From positions 1 to 64,000 of the forward strand of contig NZ_KQ948473.1 of the NCBI RefSeq assembly GCF_001514115.1: a stretch of DNA of 64,000 bases, read 5' to 3'. This DNA comes from Streptomyces olivochromogenes (GTDB taxonomy: Bacteria; Actinomycetota; Actinomycetes; Streptomycetales; Streptomycetaceae). Positions 7,543 through 17,051 of the stretch are shown here, one piece after another (position 1 is the first letter of the stretch; every line of letters starts with the position of its first letter). Position numbers and translations under genes: made by a program. The notes beneath the pieces are model-generated. The model was not told the DNA's origin. It searched no databases and saw nothing but the letters and a program-made list of their open reading frames with translations.

Positions 7543-8989
7543 ACGGTCGCAGCGCGGGCTCGCGCTCGATGTCGCGCTGGTCCAGCTTCGCGTCGAACTT
7601 CGCGAGGGGCCTCGCCGCCGACGGGTTCTCCTGGACCGTCGCCGAGGCGACACCCGCCCACTCCAGGATGCGGGCCGTCGCGAGGGCTTTCTCGTCGGGG
7701 ACGAGTCCTGCGACGTTGGCACCGTGGTTCAGGCCGGGGGCGGTGAAGACGTACGAGTCGCGCGCGCCCTTGCCGAGCCGGAAGCGCTCCGCGCCCCAGG
7801 GGTCGTTCTGGCCGTAGACGAAGAGCATGTGGTCGGCGTGGTGGCGGACCCAGGAGTCCACGTCCGCCATGGCCCACGGCTGGAACCTCATGGGGATCGA
7901 GCGCGGCACGAAGTTCCGCGGCGGCTGGTAGCCGTAGCGGATGTACTTCTTCTCGATGGCCGGGAAGTGGATCGTGGGCGCGCCGAGCTGCGTACCCGCC
8001 TGGTAGTAGTACGGCGTGTACGTGTTCAGGCCCTGGTCGGTGTAGGCCGAGAAGCCCGAGATGGTGTCGACGGAGTCCCAGATCGCGTCATCGGTGGCGT
8101 GGGCGGCGTCGGCCGGGATCGAGGCGCAGTCCGAGAGCAGGCTGTACTGCCAGAAGCCCCACACGTAGTCGAGCACGACCGCCTCGTACGCCTTGTCGAG
8201 GCTTCCGATGGTGGTGAAGGTGTAGCCGTTGTCGGCGGCGTACGCCTCGTACTTCTTCTCCAGCGGTGCGCGCCGCACCAGCGCCTCGCGCTGCACGGCG
8301 TTCAGCTTGTCGCGGCACTCCTTGGTGCCGACGTTCCTGAAGAAGCGGTCGTACGCCGAGTCCTCGTTGTTCACCACGTCATTGGGGGCGACGTAGGCGA
8401 CGACGCCGTCCATGTCGCGCGGGTAGAAGCGCTCGTAGTACGTGGCGGTCATACCGCCCTTCGAGCCGCCCGTGGAGAGCCACTTCTGGCCGTAGATCGG
8501 CTTGAGGGCCTCGAAGATGCGGTGCTGGTCGCTGGCCGCCTGCCAGATGTCGAGCTTCGACCAGTCGGCCGGATCGGGCCGGGACGGGGTGAAGAAGCGG
8601 TACTCCATCGAGACCTGGTTGCCGTCCACGATCTGGGTGGGCTCACGGCGGCCGGGGTTCGTGGAGACGTTGTAGCCGCCGGTGTAGAAGACCGTCGGGC
8701 GGGAGACGTCCTTGTGCAGCACGGTGATCCGCTGCTGGAACGTGCCCTTGGACGGGTGCCGGTGGTCGATCGGCTGGGTGTAGTTCAGAACGAAGAAGCG
8801 GTAGCCGGTGTACGGCTTCTCCTCGATCAGGCTCATGCCCGGTATCGCGAGCAGCCTGTCCTTGATGTCGGTGTCCGTGCTTGTGGTGCCTGGTGCCGTC
8901 TCCGGCTGGGCGGCGGTGGCCGCCCCGGCCGTGCTCAACGTGCCTATGAGCACCGTGAGCGCCAGCAGCCATCTGAGCGCCTTGCGCAT
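7541..8989 (-). CDS. secreted serine peptidase, S28/S37 (PS-10, tripeptidyl-aminopeptidase) type
   Basis: 482 residues with a Sec signal peptide (KALRWLLALTVLIGTLSTAGAA). An alpha/beta-hydrolase peptidase: nucleophile elbow GGSKGGMTA near residue 175, preceded by the family block FFVLNYTQPIDHRHP and followed by VAYVAPNDVVN. Relatives in Streptomyces remove N-terminal tri- or tetrapeptides from proteins outside the cell. The late residues GQNDPWGAERF and PGLNHGANV fit the catalytic Asp and His. ATG 8989 is preferred because GGGGAG lies six bases before it; GTG 8995 would overlap that site. Confidence 0.85.
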   Translation of the reverse strand: MRKALRWLLALTVLIGTLSTAGAATAAQPETAPGTTSTDTDIKDRLLAIPGMSLIEEKPYTGYRFFVLNYTQPIDHRHPSKGTFQQRITVLHKDVSRPTVFYTGGYNVSTNPGRREPTQIVDGNQVSMEYRFFTPSRPDPADWSKLDIWQAASDQHRIFEALKPIYGQKWLSTGGSKGGMTATYYERFYPRDMDGVVAYVAPNDVVNNEDSAYDRFFRNVGTKECRDKLNAVQREALVRRAPLEKKYEAYAADNGYTFTTIGSLDKAYEAVVLDYVWGFWQYSLLSDCASIPADAAHATDDAIWDSVDTISGFSAYTDQGLNTYTPYYYQAGTQLGAPTIHFPAIEKKYIRYGYQPPRNFVPRSIPMRFQPWAMADVDSWVRHHADHMLFVYGQNDPWGAERFRLGKGARDSYVFTAPGLNHGANVAGLVPDEKALATARILEWAGVASATVQENPSAARPLAKFDAKLDQRDIEREPALRP

Positions 8990-9129
8990 GCACACTCCCC
9001 TGTGAAACGGATGTGCGCTGGAAGCTATCGGAGCAACTCACGGGCGCACCAGGGGAGATGGGGAAAACCCTATGGGAAGGCAGGTGTCTTGGCCGGTTCA
9101 GCACCCGGCCGGTTCAGCACTCGGCCGGC

Positions 9130-9525
9130 TCAGCAGAGGATCCAGCTCGAGCTCACCGAACCCGAGCCGACCGAGCCCTCGACGCGGACGCAGCGGTGGC
9201 CCGCGTGGACGGTCACCGGGCCCGCGTGGTGCGAGAAGCTGCCCCGGTCGACCACGGGTCGGCTGCCGCGCGCCTGCACGCTGACGGACATCGTCCGTTT
9301 GCGGGACTGCTGATTCTTCGGGACGGTCATCGCGCAGACATAGCCGTCGCGCTTGTAGATCTGGACGGAGCCGGTCGAGAAGCTGAGCGTTCTGACCTTG
9401 CGACCCGAGCAGTACGAGTCGGCCGCCTGCGCGCTGCCCGGACTCAACAACGCCATCAGCCCGGCTGCGGTCAACACCGCAAGGCCCAGCGCCAAGCGCC
9501 GGCGTATCGCACCACCACGGTCCAC
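9130..9525 (-). CDS. small secreted protein of unknown function
   Basis: 131 residues. GTG 9525 has a strong GGGGGAGG ribosome-binding site and starts a signal peptide (RRRLALGLAVLTAAGLMALL, cleavage near AQA-ADS). The mature part of about 90 residues contains four cysteines (SYCSGRK, YVCAMT, HRCVRV, WILC) likely forming two disulphides, and is rich in Ser and Val. No family recognised. Confidence 0.7.
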   Translation of the reverse strand: MDRGGAIRRRLALGLAVLTAAGLMALLSPGSAQAADSYCSGRKVRTLSFSTGSVQIYKRDGYVCAMTVPKNQQSRKRTMSVSVQARGSRPVVDRGSFSHHAGPVTVHAGHRCVRVEGSVGSGSVSSSWILC

Positions 9526-9686
9526 TGTCGTCCTCCCCCGGCCATTCAGCGTACTGGTGTACGGACGCAGCACGTACATCGGATGGTTGCCTTCACCCGA
9601 GAGAGGTTTTCTTCCGTGTTTGGGGCAACCCCACCCCTTTGTTCGGTGTCCAACTGGTCAGAAAACCGAACGAAAGGTACTCATCC

Positions 9687-10163
9687 ATGTCCCGCACGTC
9701 ACGTTCACGTACGGCCGTCGGCGCCCTCGTCGCCGCGGCGCTCCTCGCCACGGCGGGTGCCTCCGTGCCCGCGTTCGCCGGCTCCAGCGCTCCCCCGCCC
9801 GCCCGCAGCGGCGCCAACGGTCCCGCCTACGACCGGGTGGCGAACTTCTACGGCGCCTACATCGACGCGGTCACCGACGAGGGAAGCGGTCACCTCGGCT
9901 CCCAGCTGCGCACCTTCTACCTGACCAAGGATCTCCGCACCCGCCTGGCCAAGTGGGAGAGCCGCGAGCACGCCGACGGGGTGCTGCGCGCACAGGACGT
10001 GCCGCGGGCGTGGAAGGTGACGGCCGGAGACAGCGGCGCGGGCCACACCTGGTCGACGGTGCGCCTCACCTGGGGCTCCGCCCAGCACCCCACGTACACC
10101 TATCTGACCGTGCAGTCGGACCTGGCCACGAAGAAGATCTCCGACATCAAGGCGAAGAGCTGA
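9687..10163 (+). CDS. small secreted protein of unknown function
   Basis: 158 residues. ATG 9687 follows GAAAGG and opens a Sec signal peptide (TAVGALVAAALLATAGASVPAFA). The mature domain (VANFYGAYIDAVTDEG, LRTFYLTKDLRTRLAKWE, TWSTVRLTWGSAQHPTYTYLTV) resembles small NTF2-like alpha+beta folds seen in exported actinobacterial proteins, an inference from helix/strand pattern only. It converges with the ABC exporter gene 4 bp away. Confidence 0.7.
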   Translation: MSRTSRSRTAVGALVAAALLATAGASVPAFAGSSAPPPARSGANGPAYDRVANFYGAYIDAVTDEGSGHLGSQLRTFYLTKDLRTRLAKWESREHADGVLRAQDVPRAWKVTAGDSGAGHTWSTVRLTWGSAQHPTYTYLTVQSDLATKKISDIKAKS

Positions 10164-10167
10164 AAGC

Positions 10168-13100
10168 TCAGGCCGATGAGGGAACCGGCTCTTCCTCCTC
10201 CGGGGCCCCGACGAACGTCCTCCACAACTCCGCGTAGTGGCCGCCTCGTCGGAGGAGCTCGTCGTGGGTGCCGTCCTCGGCGACGCGGCCGTGGTCCATG
10301 ACCACGACCCGGTCGGCGCGGGCGGCCGTCGTCAGGCGGTGGGCGACGACGAGCGTCGTACGGCGGCCGGCGAGGCGGTCGGTGGCCTGGTTGACCAGGG
10401 CCTCCGTCGCCAGGTCCAGCGCCGCCGTCGCCTCGTCGAGGAGCAGCACGTCCGGGTCCACGAGTTCGGCGCGGGCCAGCGCGATCAGCTGACGCTGGCC
10501 GGCGGAGAGGTTGCGACCGCGCTCGGCGACCTCGTGGAGGTAGCCGCCGTCGAACGTGGCGATCATGTCGTGGGCGCCGACCGCGCGGGCCGCGGCCTCC
10601 ACCTCGGCATCGGTCGCGTCGGGACGCCCGTAGGCGATGGCGTCCCGGACGGTCCCCTGGAAGAGGTACGCCTCCTGCGGGACGACGCCGAGACGGTGCC
10701 GGTAGGAGGTCAGGTGGAGCGAGCGCAGATCCGTGCCGTCGACCGTCACCCGCCCGCCCGTCGGGTCGTAGAACCGGGCGACCAGCTTCACCAGCGTGGA
10801 CTTGCCCGCGCCGGTCTCGCCGACGAAGGCGACGGTCTGTCCGGCCGGGATGCTCAGCGAGACGGCGCTGAGCGCCTCCTCGTCGTCGCCGTAAGCGAAG
10901 TCGACGTCCTCGAAGGCGATGTCGCCCCGCAGGGAGAGGACCTCCAGCGGTTCGTCGGCGGCCTTCGTCGAGGTCGGCTCCTGGAGCAGTTCCTGGATGC
11001 GGCCCAGCGAGACCGTGGCCTGCTGGTAGCCGTCGAAGACCTGCGAGAGCTGCTGCACGGGCGCGAAGAACAGGTCGATGTAGAGGAGGTAGGCGACCAG
11101 CGCGCCCGTCGTGAGGGTGCCGGCGTCCACCCGGTGCGCGCCCACGATCAGCACGCCTGCCGACGCGACCGACGACAGCAGCTGCACGAAGGGGAAGTAG
11201 ATCGATATCAGCCACTGGCCGCGGATGCGCGCCTGGCGGTAGCTGTCGCTGCCCTGCGCGAACCGCTGCCTGCCCGAGCGCTCGCGCCGGAACGCCTGCA
11301 GGATCAGCAGTCCGGAGACCGACTCCTGGAGGTCGGCGTTGACCGCCGACACCCGCTCGCGGGCGAGTTCGTACGCCTTCACGCTCGCCCGGCGGAAGAA
11401 GAACGTGCCGATGACCAGCGGCGGAAGGGTGACGAACACGACCAGCGCGAGCTGTACGTCGATCACCAGCAGCGCGCCCATGATGCCGAAGAAGGTGACG
11501 ACCGAGACGAAGGCGGTGACCAGGCCCGTCTGGAGGAACGTCGACAGCGCGTCGACGTCCGTCGTCATCCGGGTCATGATCCGGCCTGTCAGCTCCCGCT
11601 CGTAGTAGTCGAGCCCCAGGCGCTGGAGCTGCGCGAAGATCTTCAGGCGGAGGGAGTAGAGGACCCGCTCGCCGGTCCGGCCCGTCATCCGGGTCTCGCC
11701 GATCTGCGCGGCCCACTGGACGAGCACGGTGACCAGCGCCAGCGCGGCGGCGGCCCACACCGCGCCGATCGCCATCCGGGTGACGCCCTGGTCGATGCCG
11801 TGCCGGATCAGCACCGGCAGCAGCAGGCTCATGCCCGCGTCCACGGCCACGAGCCCCAGGCTGACGAGCAGCGGGAGCCCGAAGCCGCGCAGCAGCCTGC
11901 GCAGCCCGTAGGACTCCTCGGGCCTGACCGCACGCGCCTCGTCGATGCCGGGGGTGTCGGTGGCCGGGGGCAGCGCCTCGACCAGGGTGAGGAGTTCGGG
12001 CGTGGCGGGCATGCCGGACAGGGCGTTGTCCTTGGGCTCCCGGTCGCCGGTCCACAGATGGGGAGTGACCCCGCGCTCGGCGTCGAACTCGGCGTCCAGC
12101 TCGTCCCGTACGGAGGTGTCCTCCTGGGGCACGGCGGGCTGGGCGTGGCCGGGCGAGACGCCGCCCAGCTCGTCCGGGTCGGTCAGGAGCCGGCGATACA
12201 GCGGGGAGCGCTGCTGGAGTTCCTCGTGGGTGCCGATCTCGGCGAGGCGGCCGCCGTCGAGGACGGCGATGCGGTCGGCGAGGTTGAGGGTGGAGCGGCG
12301 GTGGGCGATGAGGAGGGTGGTGCGCCCCTCCATGACCCCCTTGAGGGCCTCGTGGATCTCGTGCTCGACGCGGGCGTCCACGGCGGAGGTGGCGTCGTCC
12401 AGGACAAGCAGGCGGGGGTCGGTGAGGATGGCGCGGGCGAGGGCGACGCGCTGGCGCTGGCCGCCGGAGAGGGTGAGGCCGTGCTCGCCCACCTTGGTGT
12501 CGTAGCCCTCGGGCAGCTCGGCGATGAAACGGTCCGCCTGGGCGGCGCGGGCCGCGGTCTCGATCTCCTCCTGGGTGGCGTCCGGGCGGCCGTAGGCGAT
12601 GTTGGCGCGCACGGTGTCGGAGAACAGGAAGGAGTCCTCGGGGACCATGCCGATCGCGGCGCGCAGCGACTCCTGAGTCAGCTCGCGGACGTCGTGCCCG
12701 CCGATGAGGACGGCGCCGTGCGTCACGTCGTAGAAGCGGGGTATCAGGAGCGAGACCGTCGACTTGCCGGAGCCGGAGGAGCCGACCACGGCGAGCGTCT
12801 CGCCGGGGCGGATCTCGAAGCTCAGCCCGTCGAGCACCGGCTGCCTTTTCGAGGTGCCCTCGTAGGCGAAGGACACGTCGTCGAACTCGACGGTCGCGGG
12901 CGCGTCGGCCGGGAGGGTCTTGGTGCCGTCCTTGATCGACGGCTCGGTGTCGATGAGCTCGAGGACGCGCTCGGCGCCCGCGCGGGCCTGCTGCCCGACG
13001 GTGAGGACCACGGCGAGCATCCGTACGGGTCCCACGAGCTGGGAGAGGTACGCGGAGAACGCGACGAAGGTGCCGAGCGTGATCTGTCCCCGTACGGCGA

Positions 13101-13908
13101 GCCAGCCGCCCAGCGCGAGCATCGCGACCTGGCCGAGGGCGGGCACGGCCTGGAGGGCCGGGGTGTACTTGGCGTTGAGCCGGATGGTCCGCAGCCGCCC
13201 CGCGAAGAGCCGCCGCCCGACGTCCCGGAGTTTCCCGGTCTCCTGCTCCTCCTGTCCGAAGCCCTTCACCACGCGTACGCCGCTGACGGCGCCGTCGACC
13301 ACACCCGCCACGGCGGCGGCCTGCGCCTGCGCGTACCAGGTGGCGGGGTGCAGTTTGGAGCGGCTGCGCTTGGCGACGACCCAGAGGGCGGGTGCGACGG
13401 CGAGCGCGACCAGGGTGAGGGGCAGGGAGAGCGAGGCCATGATCCCGAGGGAGATCAGGAAGAGCAGCACGTTCCCGATGGTCATCGGGAGCATGAAGAG
13501 CAGGCCCTGGATCAGCTGGAGGTCGCTGGTGGCGCGGCCGACGACCTGGCCGGTGGACAGCTCGTCCTGGCGTCGTCCGTCGAGCCGGGTGATCGTCCCG
13601 TACATCTCGGTCCGCAGGTCGTGCTGGACGTCGAGGGCGAGGCGGCCGCCGTAGTAGCGGCGGATGTAGGTGAAGACGTAGACGAGGACGGCGGCGCCTA
13701 TGAGCGCGCCCGCCCAGGGCGCCATGGCCTTGGTGTGGTTCCCGATGACGTCGTCGATGATCACCTTGGTGATCAGCGGGACGACCGCCAGGACCGCCAT
13801 GCCGCCCAGCGAGGAGCCGAGCGCGAGCAGGACGTACTTCGGGTACCGCCACGCGTACCCGGCGAGCCGCTGCGCCCAGCCGCCCCTGTCCCCTTGCTCG
13901 AATGCCAC
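10168..13908 (-). CDS. fused ABC exporter: two transmembrane and two ATPase domains in one chain
   Basis: 1246 residues arranged TMD1-NBD1-TMD2-NBD2, a complete type IV (multidrug-like) exporter in one polypeptide. NBD1 has Walker A GSSGSGKST near 374, signature LSGGQ near 481 and Walker B LLVLDDATSAVD near 500, where Asp replaces the catalytic Glu. NBD2 has Walker A GETGAGKST near 1028, altered signature LSAGQ near 1133 and Walker B LLLDEATAALD near 1154. Pairing LSGGQ of NBD1 with the Glu of NBD2 gives one competent and one degenerate ATP site, as in TM287/288-type heterodimers. GTG 13908 follows GGAAGG. Substrate unknown. Confidence 0.92.
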   Translation of the reverse strand: MAFEQGDRGGWAQRLAGYAWRYPKYVLLALGSSLGGMAVLAVVPLITKVIIDDVIGNHTKAMAPWAGALIGAAVLVYVFTYIRRYYGGRLALDVQHDLRTEMYGTITRLDGRRQDELSTGQVVGRATSDLQLIQGLLFMLPMTIGNVLLFLISLGIMASLSLPLTLVALAVAPALWVVAKRSRSKLHPATWYAQAQAAAVAGVVDGAVSGVRVVKGFGQEEQETGKLRDVGRRLFAGRLRTIRLNAKYTPALQAVPALGQVAMLALGGWLAVRGQITLGTFVAFSAYLSQLVGPVRMLAVVLTVGQQARAGAERVLELIDTEPSIKDGTKTLPADAPATVEFDDVSFAYEGTSKRQPVLDGLSFEIRPGETLAVVGSSGSGKSTVSLLIPRFYDVTHGAVLIGGHDVRELTQESLRAAIGMVPEDSFLFSDTVRANIAYGRPDATQEEIETAARAAQADRFIAELPEGYDTKVGEHGLTLSGGQRQRVALARAILTDPRLLVLDDATSAVDARVEHEIHEALKGVMEGRTTLLIAHRRSTLNLADRIAVLDGGRLAEIGTHEELQQRSPLYRRLLTDPDELGGVSPGHAQPAVPQEDTSVRDELDAEFDAERGVTPHLWTGDREPKDNALSGMPATPELLTLVEALPPATDTPGIDEARAVRPEESYGLRRLLRGFGLPLLVSLGLVAVDAGMSLLLPVLIRHGIDQGVTRMAIGAVWAAAALALVTVLVQWAAQIGETRMTGRTGERVLYSLRLKIFAQLQRLGLDYYERELTGRIMTRMTTDVDALSTFLQTGLVTAFVSVVTFFGIMGALLVIDVQLALVVFVTLPPLVIGTFFFRRASVKAYELARERVSAVNADLQESVSGLLILQAFRRERSGRQRFAQGSDSYRQARIRGQWLISIYFPFVQLLSSVASAGVLIVGAHRVDAGTLTTGALVAYLLYIDLFFAPVQQLSQVFDGYQQATVSLGRIQELLQEPTSTKAADEPLEVLSLRGDIAFEDVDFAYGDDEEALSAVSLSIPAGQTVAFVGETGAGKSTLVKLVARFYDPTGGRVTVDGTDLRSLHLTSYRHRLGVVPQEAYLFQGTVRDAIAYGRPDATDAEVEAAARAVGAHDMIATFDGGYLHEVAERGRNLSAGQRQLIALARAELVDPDVLLLDEATAALDLATEALVNQATDRLAGRRTTLVVAHRLTTAARADRVVVMDHGRVAEDGTHDELLRRGGHYAELWRTFVGAPEEEEPVPSSA

Positions 13909-13985
13909 GCCGGTGCCTTCCGTAGATCTCACTCCGCCGGAAGACACCAACGCTGAAACAAGCGGATTTCATCCCTCCGCAATAA

Positions 13986-15044
13986 TCAGCCGTTCACCGT
14001 GTGTGGCAGGCGGGCACTCAGGGAGTACAGACGGGTGGTCTGGACGGCGTTCTGGTTGTCGTCGCTGACCAGGAGGAGCTGGAGACGGCCGTCGTGGGTG
14101 CGGCCGGTGATCGTCAGGCCCTCGATGTTGTCGAGGAGGGGGTTGGGCTGGGGCTGCTTGGCCCGGGCGCCCAGTGAAGGACAGTTCACGAGGTCGGCGA
14201 GGAGCGTCTTGCGGGCGAGCCGCACGCCGTCCTGGCCGGTCAGGGTGTCGACGCGGCGGGTGTCCGTGGCGTGACGGAGGTCGGCGAGGTAGAGGCGGAC
14301 GGTGTTGCCGACGCCCGCGGTGAAGCCGCGCTCCAGGACGAGGAGGCGGCCGTCGGGGGTGGCCTGCGCCTCGGAGACGCCGAGGCCGGTGTCGGCGCGG
14401 TAGCCGTACTGGGCGGAGAGCCGGAAGTCACCCTGCCGGGTCGCGCGGTCCCAGGTCTGGAAGCGCACGATGCCGGCGGTGTCACCGCTCAGTGACCCCT
14501 CCATGGCGGCGAGCAGGGTGCGGCCGCCGGGGAGGAGCGTGAGCCCTTCGAAGGTCAGGTTGGAGGTGGCGCGGCCCGCGGGAGCGACCTTGAGCGCGTC
14601 CGGTACGGGGAGGCTCCCGACGAGGGTGCCGTCGCGCTCGTAGCGGCGTACGGAGGGATCGGTCTCGGAGGTGACGAGACGGGTGCCGTCGTAGTCGACG
14701 GCCAAACCCTCGGAGTCGAGCGCGGCGCCCTTCTCGTCGACGAGGTTCACGACGCTCGTCGGCTTCAGCGTCTCGCGGTCCAGGGTGAAGAGCGAGGACC
14801 GGTCGGAGAGCGCGGCGATCCGGCCGCCGCGGTCGACGGCGAGCGCGGAGAGGTTGCCGACGAAGGTGCCGTCGTACGTCGTCTTGTCGAGCGCGTCGGA
14901 GTAGCCCGCGATCGAGACGGCGGGCGAACAGGCGTGGACGCCCGGGGCTCTGCCGCTGTGGGCGTTGGCCGGAGCGGCGGCGGCCACACAGGTGGCCGCC
15001 GCCAGGCCGGCGGTGACGGTGGCGAGTACGGATCTCATGCGCAT
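13986..15044 (-). CDS. secreted esterase-like/phytase-like protein
   Basis: 352 residues with a Sec signal (SVLATVTAGLAAATCVAAAA). The mature protein resembles the phytase-like beta-propeller family: repeated blades such as NLSALAVDRGGRIAALSDRS, DSEGLAVDYDGTRLVTSE, NLTFEGLTLLPGGRTLLAAM and DNIEGLTITGRTHDGRLQ. The acidic blade turns would hold calcium. Proteins of this group are named for similarity to phytase, but activity is seldom shown. ATG 15044 is chosen before the signal peptide; its ribosome-binding site is weak and GTG 15053 is possible. Confidence 0.78.
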   Translation of the reverse strand: MRMRSVLATVTAGLAAATCVAAAAPANAHSGRAPGVHACSPAVSIAGYSDALDKTTYDGTFVGNLSALAVDRGGRIAALSDRSSLFTLDRETLKPTSVVNLVDEKGAALDSEGLAVDYDGTRLVTSETDPSVRRYERDGTLVGSLPVPDALKVAPAGRATSNLTFEGLTLLPGGRTLLAAMEGSLSGDTAGIVRFQTWDRATRQGDFRLSAQYGYRADTGLGVSEAQATPDGRLLVLERGFTAGVGNTVRLYLADLRHATDTRRVDTLTGQDGVRLARKTLLADLVNCPSLGARAKQPQPNPLLDNIEGLTITGRTHDGRLQLLLVSDDNQNAVQTTRLYSLSARLPHTVNG

Positions 15045-15097
15045 GCCGGTCACGGTAGGACGGCCGGGTGACGCGCGGGAGACCGCCTCGTGAAGCG

Positions 15098-16033
15098 TCA
15101 GCCCGCGGACGGTACCGCCGGGATCGCTTCCTGGGGGGTGGCCGTGGGCACGTAGCGCAGCACGCTCGCGCTGGTCGTGGAGGTGGTCGGCACCAGGTCC
15201 TTGTGGATGGCCTTGGCGACGGCCTGGATGGTGTTGACGCCGTACTGCATGGTGCTGTTGTCCTGCGTCAGCACGGTGATCATGTAGTCGTGGCCCGCGC
15301 CGTTGAAGGTGCCGATGCTGTGCACGCGCCAGCCGTGCGTGGCACGCGACAGCCAGCCGTTCTTGACGTGCACGGCGACCGAGGACGGCGCTCCGGCCGG
15401 GGTGCCCCAGCGCTGCGAGGAGATGACCTTGCCCATCAACTTCAGCTCGTAGGCACGGGCGTTGTCGCTCAGCACGGAGTTCTTGGCGGTGAGCAGCGCG
15501 AGCAGCTTCTGCTCGTCCCGGACGGTGATCTGGGTGAGACCCCAGTAGTTGTTGGCGCCCGGCTTGGTCTGGGTCATCCCGGCAGCGGCGAGGAAACCTT
15601 TCACCTTGGTCACGCCGAGCTGCTTCCACAGCGTGCTGGTGGCGTTGTTGTCCGACTTGGTGATCATGGCCGTGGCGAGGGTCTGCTCGCGGCTGGTCAG
15701 ATACCGGTTGTGCTTCTTGGCGTCCCACAGCAGCGTGGCCAGCACGGTGGCCTTGACGACGCTGGCGGAGTCGTACGCCGTGCTGCTCCGCAGGGTGCAG
15801 GTGGTCTTCGCCGTACGGTCGTAGAGACCGACGGCGACGGTGCCGGCGCGGCCTCTGAGCGCCGTGGTGATGTCCTTCTGCAGCTTGACGGCCAGGCCCG
15901 CCTTGCTCGACGTACAGCTGACCTGCGGTGCCGCGGCTGCGGCCGGCGCGGCGGCGGCCGCGAACGGCACGATCACCCCGGCGCCGAGGCTCGCCGCGAG
16001 CACACGGGCACGCCGGGATATCCGGTGAGTCAT
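15098..16033 (-). CDS. secreted serine hydrolase, class A beta-lactamase fold
   Basis: 311 residues with signal peptide (RVLAASLGAGVIVPFAAAAA). The penicillin-recognising motifs are present in order: SxxK as SASVVK near residue 90, SDN as SDNNAT near 127 and a KNG (KTG equivalent) near 223 in HVKNGWLSR. This is the beta-lactamase class A layout, but many Streptomyces relatives are not resistance enzymes and may act on peptidoglycan. Lys at SxxK and Asn at SDN are intact, so activity is likely. It lies 53 bp upstream of the phytase-like gene on the same strand and could share its transcript. Confidence 0.8.
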   Translation of the reverse strand: MTHRISRRARVLAASLGAGVIVPFAAAAAPAAAAAPQVSCTSSKAGLAVKLQKDITTALRGRAGTVAVGLYDRTAKTTCTLRSSTAYDSASVVKATVLATLLWDAKKHNRYLTSREQTLATAMITKSDNNATSTLWKQLGVTKVKGFLAAAGMTQTKPGANNYWGLTQITVRDEQKLLALLTAKNSVLSDNARAYELKLMGKVISSQRWGTPAGAPSSVAVHVKNGWLSRATHGWRVHSIGTFNGAGHDYMITVLTQDNSTMQYGVNTIQAVAKAIHKDLVPTTSTTSASVLRYVPTATPQEAIPAVPSAG

Positions 16034-16233
16034 GGAGGTTCCCCATCCCCTTCGACCAATACGAGCGCGCCTGTGGCGCACTCGCCTCTCATGACTCGTT
16101 CAGGTAGCCGAAAGTTGTACGTGTGTTCCCAGGAGGGGAGTTCGAGGCAGGGAAGTTCGGGGTCTGATCACAGAGGGCATCTGGAGGGTTCCGGTGAGTG
16201 ACGGGGGGCGGGCCGCGCGCCGTCGGGAAACCG

Positions 16234-16599
16234 TCAGGTGTCGGCGCTGATCCATCGGGCGACGTCATCCTCATCCTCGATGCCGTCAGGGCCACCAGGG
16301 CCGTCATGGGCCGGCAGGGGAAGACGGGCCCCCCGGCTCTCCGCGATGCGGTGTACGTCACGCAGCGCCTCGACCATGCGAGCGGCCAGGAAGCGGAGTT
16401 GGGCGGCAGTGACCTTGTGGTCGTCGAGCATGTCGGCGGCATGGTCGAGGAGTGCGGCGGACATCCCCAGCTGCACGCTCTCGACGGCGTCGGCGACGCG
16501 GGAGAGACGGCCGGTCCCGTCGCCGACGAGATAGCAGGGCTTGCCGCCCTCGCCGGACCACGGGAGCAGCCGCGCCGATTCCGTCCCGCCGTTGATCAC
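16234..16599 (-). CDS. conserved small protein of the XRE/DUF397 locus
   Basis: 121 residues. GTG 16599 is set by GGAGGTGG upstream and by a GTGA overlap with the preceding gene (stop 16596-16598), which implies coupled translation. The sequence has a long helical middle (VADAVESVQLGMSAALLDHA, VTAAQLRFLAARMVEALRDV) and an acidic C terminus. Similar proteins recur beside XRE/DUF397 genes in Streptomyces; no function is known to me. Confidence 0.72.
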   Translation of the reverse strand: MINGGTESARLLPWSGEGGKPCYLVGDGTGRLSRVADAVESVQLGMSAALLDHAADMLDDHKVTAAQLRFLAARMVEALRDVHRIAESRGARLPLPAHDGPGGPDGIEDEDDVARWISADT

Positions 16600-16919
16600 G
16601 GGGCCACCTCCACACCATGGATGAACCTCGGCCCGATGTCGACGCCGTGCACGGCCAGCCACAGGGCACGCCGCCGGGCCCGCTGCCTGCGCACCTCCTC
16701 GCTCCGCTCATGGGCGACGAGGTAAGGGCGGACGATCTCGTGGTCCTCGCCGCGCAGAGGTCGAGAACCAACGCGGCGGGTCGTCTGGCCAGGGGCGTAC
16801 AAGAGGGTGGGACGTCGGTACGCCGGGGCGGTGACGGTGGCCGCGCGACGGCGGCGCCCCGAGCCGGGGAACAGCAGCCGCAACAGCGGCTCGAAGAGGC
16901 GGGCGACTCGGTGGCTCAT
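16596..16919 (-). CDS. small basic protein of the XRE/DUF397 locus
   Basis: 107 residues, starting at ATG 16919. Very basic: MSHRVARLFEPLLRLLFPGS followed by arginine clusters, ending IGPRFIHGVEVAP. It is divergent from the XRE regulator gene and coupled to the next small gene by a 4-bp overlap. Family unnamed. The position suggests a partner or target of the regulatory locus. Confidence 0.65.
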   Translation of the reverse strand: MSHRVARLFEPLLRLLFPGSGRRRRAATVTAPAYRRPTLLYAPGQTTRRVGSRPLRGEDHEIVRPYLVAHERSEEVRRQRARRRALWLAVHGVDIGPRFIHGVEVAP

Positions 16920-17051
16920 GTCGTCAACTCCGTTGGGTTCAGACTCAGGGACATCGCTTTGCGTAGCGGTCTGCTTACAGAGTGAGACGGGTCGGGCTAG
17001 GCTCGCCAGAGGGTGGGATGTGACCAGGCATTTGTCACAAGGGAGTTGGCC

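Noticed and set aside
4725..7877. Very long minus-strand open frame opposite the GH3 gene
   Set aside because: It is the antisense shadow of GC-biased plus-strand codons; composition is Arg/Gly/Pro-rich with no domain, while the plus strand carries clear GH3 motifs.
10237..13956. 1239-codon plus-strand open frame opposite the ABC exporter
   Set aside because: Shadow frame with low-complexity Gly/Asp/Arg/Val content; the minus strand holds all ABC motifs.
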